Shown: positions 5,551-6,093 of the stretch, piece after piece | Position numbering within the stretch: the stretch's first letter is position 1 | How the letters are laid out: each line of letters starts with the position of its first letter | The notes under the pieces: generated by a model | Seen by the model: only the letters and a program-made list of their open reading frames with translations | The model's database searches: none | Told to the model about the DNA's origin: nothing | DNA from: Candidatus Dormiibacterota bacterium | GTDB lineage: Bacteria; Chloroflexota; Dormibacteria; UBA8260 | Length of the DNA stretch: 6,093 nt | Reading direction: 5' to 3' | Assembly (NCBI GenBank): GCA_955652545.1 | Contig: CATPCA010000084.1 | Coordinates: 1-6,093 of the forward strand | Made by a program: the position numbers and the translations under genes

Positions 5551-6093
5551 GTGGCCGACGGTAGGCGGGTCCTTCTCACTGGGGTGTCGCGGTTCTGGGG
5601 GGCCGAGCTGGCCCGGCGTCTCGAGGCGGATCCCGGCGTCGACCAGATCGTCGCGGTGGACACCGAGGGCCCCGCGCGGCGGTTGGCGCGGACCGACTTC
5701 GTGCGCGCTGACATCCGCCACAGCCTGGTGGGCAAGCTGGTGCGCGGGCTGGGCATCGACACGGTGGTGCACGCGGGGCTCATCGTCGACCCGCAGCAGG
5801 CGAGTGGCCGCAGCGTGCACGAGACGAACGTGATCGGCACCATGAACCTGCTCGCCGCGTGCAGCGGGCCGGACAGCCCGGTGCGCCGCCTGGTGGTCAA
5901 GTCGAGCACCGCGGTGTATGGGAGCGAGCCCGACGACCCCTCCTTCTGGAGCGAGGAGATGCGCCGGTCGTCGCCGGCGCGAGACGGGTTCACGCGTGAC
6001 CTCGACGAGGTTGAGTCGTACGTGCGCGAGTTCGAGGTCCGTCACCCCAGCGTCGCGGTGACGACGCTGCGCTTCGGCAACGTCCTCGGCGAG
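5551..6093 (+). CDS. NAD-dependent epimerase/dehydratase-like SDR protein, 3' end outside window
   Basis: Extended short-chain dehydrogenase/reductase fold; only the first 181 residues are present and the frame is open at the window end. The N-terminal Rossmann unit is seen as VLLTGVSRFWG (7-17), an acidic D37 after the second strand (NAD-type), D54 in RADIRH, VVHAGLIVD (72-80), N93 in ETNVIGT and the KSSTAVYG strand (117-124) with S119/T120. Two features are atypical. The middle glycine of GxxGxxG is R14. The catalytic YxxxK is missing: the aligned segment reads FTRDLDEVE with F147 for Tyr and L151 for Lys. From memory, the mycobacterial GalE2-type protein Rv0501 shows the same R and F substitutions, so this is probably a family trait and not a mutation. 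UDP-sugar epimerase activity is therefore doubtful; a cofactor-binding or regulatory role is possible. The gene lies 62 nt after gdh and may be cotranscribed. Confidence 0.82.
   Translation, partial: MADGRRVLLTGVSRFWGAELARRLEADPGVDQIVAVDTEGPARRLARTDFVRADIRHSLVGKLVRGLGIDTVVHAGLIVDPQQASGRSVHETNVIGTMNLLAACSGPDSPVRRLVVKSSTAVYGSEPDDPSFWSEEMRRSSPARDGFTRDLDEVESYVREFEVRHPSVAVTTLRFGNVLGE

Noticed and set aside
5479..6045. 188-codon minus-strand frame over the epimerase-like gene
   Set aside because: The + strand frame has an RBS and clear SDR motifs; the antisense product has none.

Overview
This is a high-GC window with strong G/C preference at third codon positions, GTG start use and a leaderless-type -10/start arrangement. 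All of this points to an actinobacterial (Actinomycetota) chromosome. The last gene resembles the mycobacterial GalE2-type SDR family as I remember it, which fits. I cannot place the organism below phylum level. I see no mobile element, CRISPR array, tRNA or rRNA.

Layout: (1) At the left edge, on the + strand, is a membrane-bound sensor diguanylate cyclase (TM - extracytoplasmic sensor - TM - HAMP - GAF-like - GGDEF). It overlaps by 29 nt a PLP-dependent low-specificity L-threonine aldolase. (2) A strong hairpin at 3120-3148 separates the aldolase from a convergent minus-strand gene (3165-3824). That gene encodes a small, extremely basic, repeat-rich protein: a short heptad coiled coil followed by a histone-H1-like Lys/Arg/Ala/Thr tail. 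(3) A 404-nt divergent intergenic region (3825-4228) holds an ideal Shine-Dalgarno and a 9-bp perfect inverted repeat for the basic protein. On its other side are two near-identical palindromic 24-nt direct repeats and a TAAGGT -10 box placed so that transcription would begin on the A of the next start codon. (4) On the + strand follow a complete hexameric-type glutamate dehydrogenase of about 419 residues and, 62 nt later, the 5' part of an NAD-dependent epimerase/dehydratase-like protein that runs off the window.

The genes do not form one obvious pathway. The aldolase (threonine to glycine plus acetaldehyde) and glutamate dehydrogenase (glutamate/2-oxoglutarate) are amino-acid and nitrogen metabolism. 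The cyclase is c-di-GMP signalling and the basic protein is probably nucleic-acid or polyanion binding. The parts most worth a second look are the basic repeat protein with its higher-order internal duplication, the paired regulatory repeats in front of gdh, the hairpin against the ribosome-binding site of the basic protein, and the SDR-like protein that has lost the usual Tyr-xxx-Lys pair. Nothing here proves a new multi-gene system; the window reads as mostly ordinary chromosome with several unusual details.
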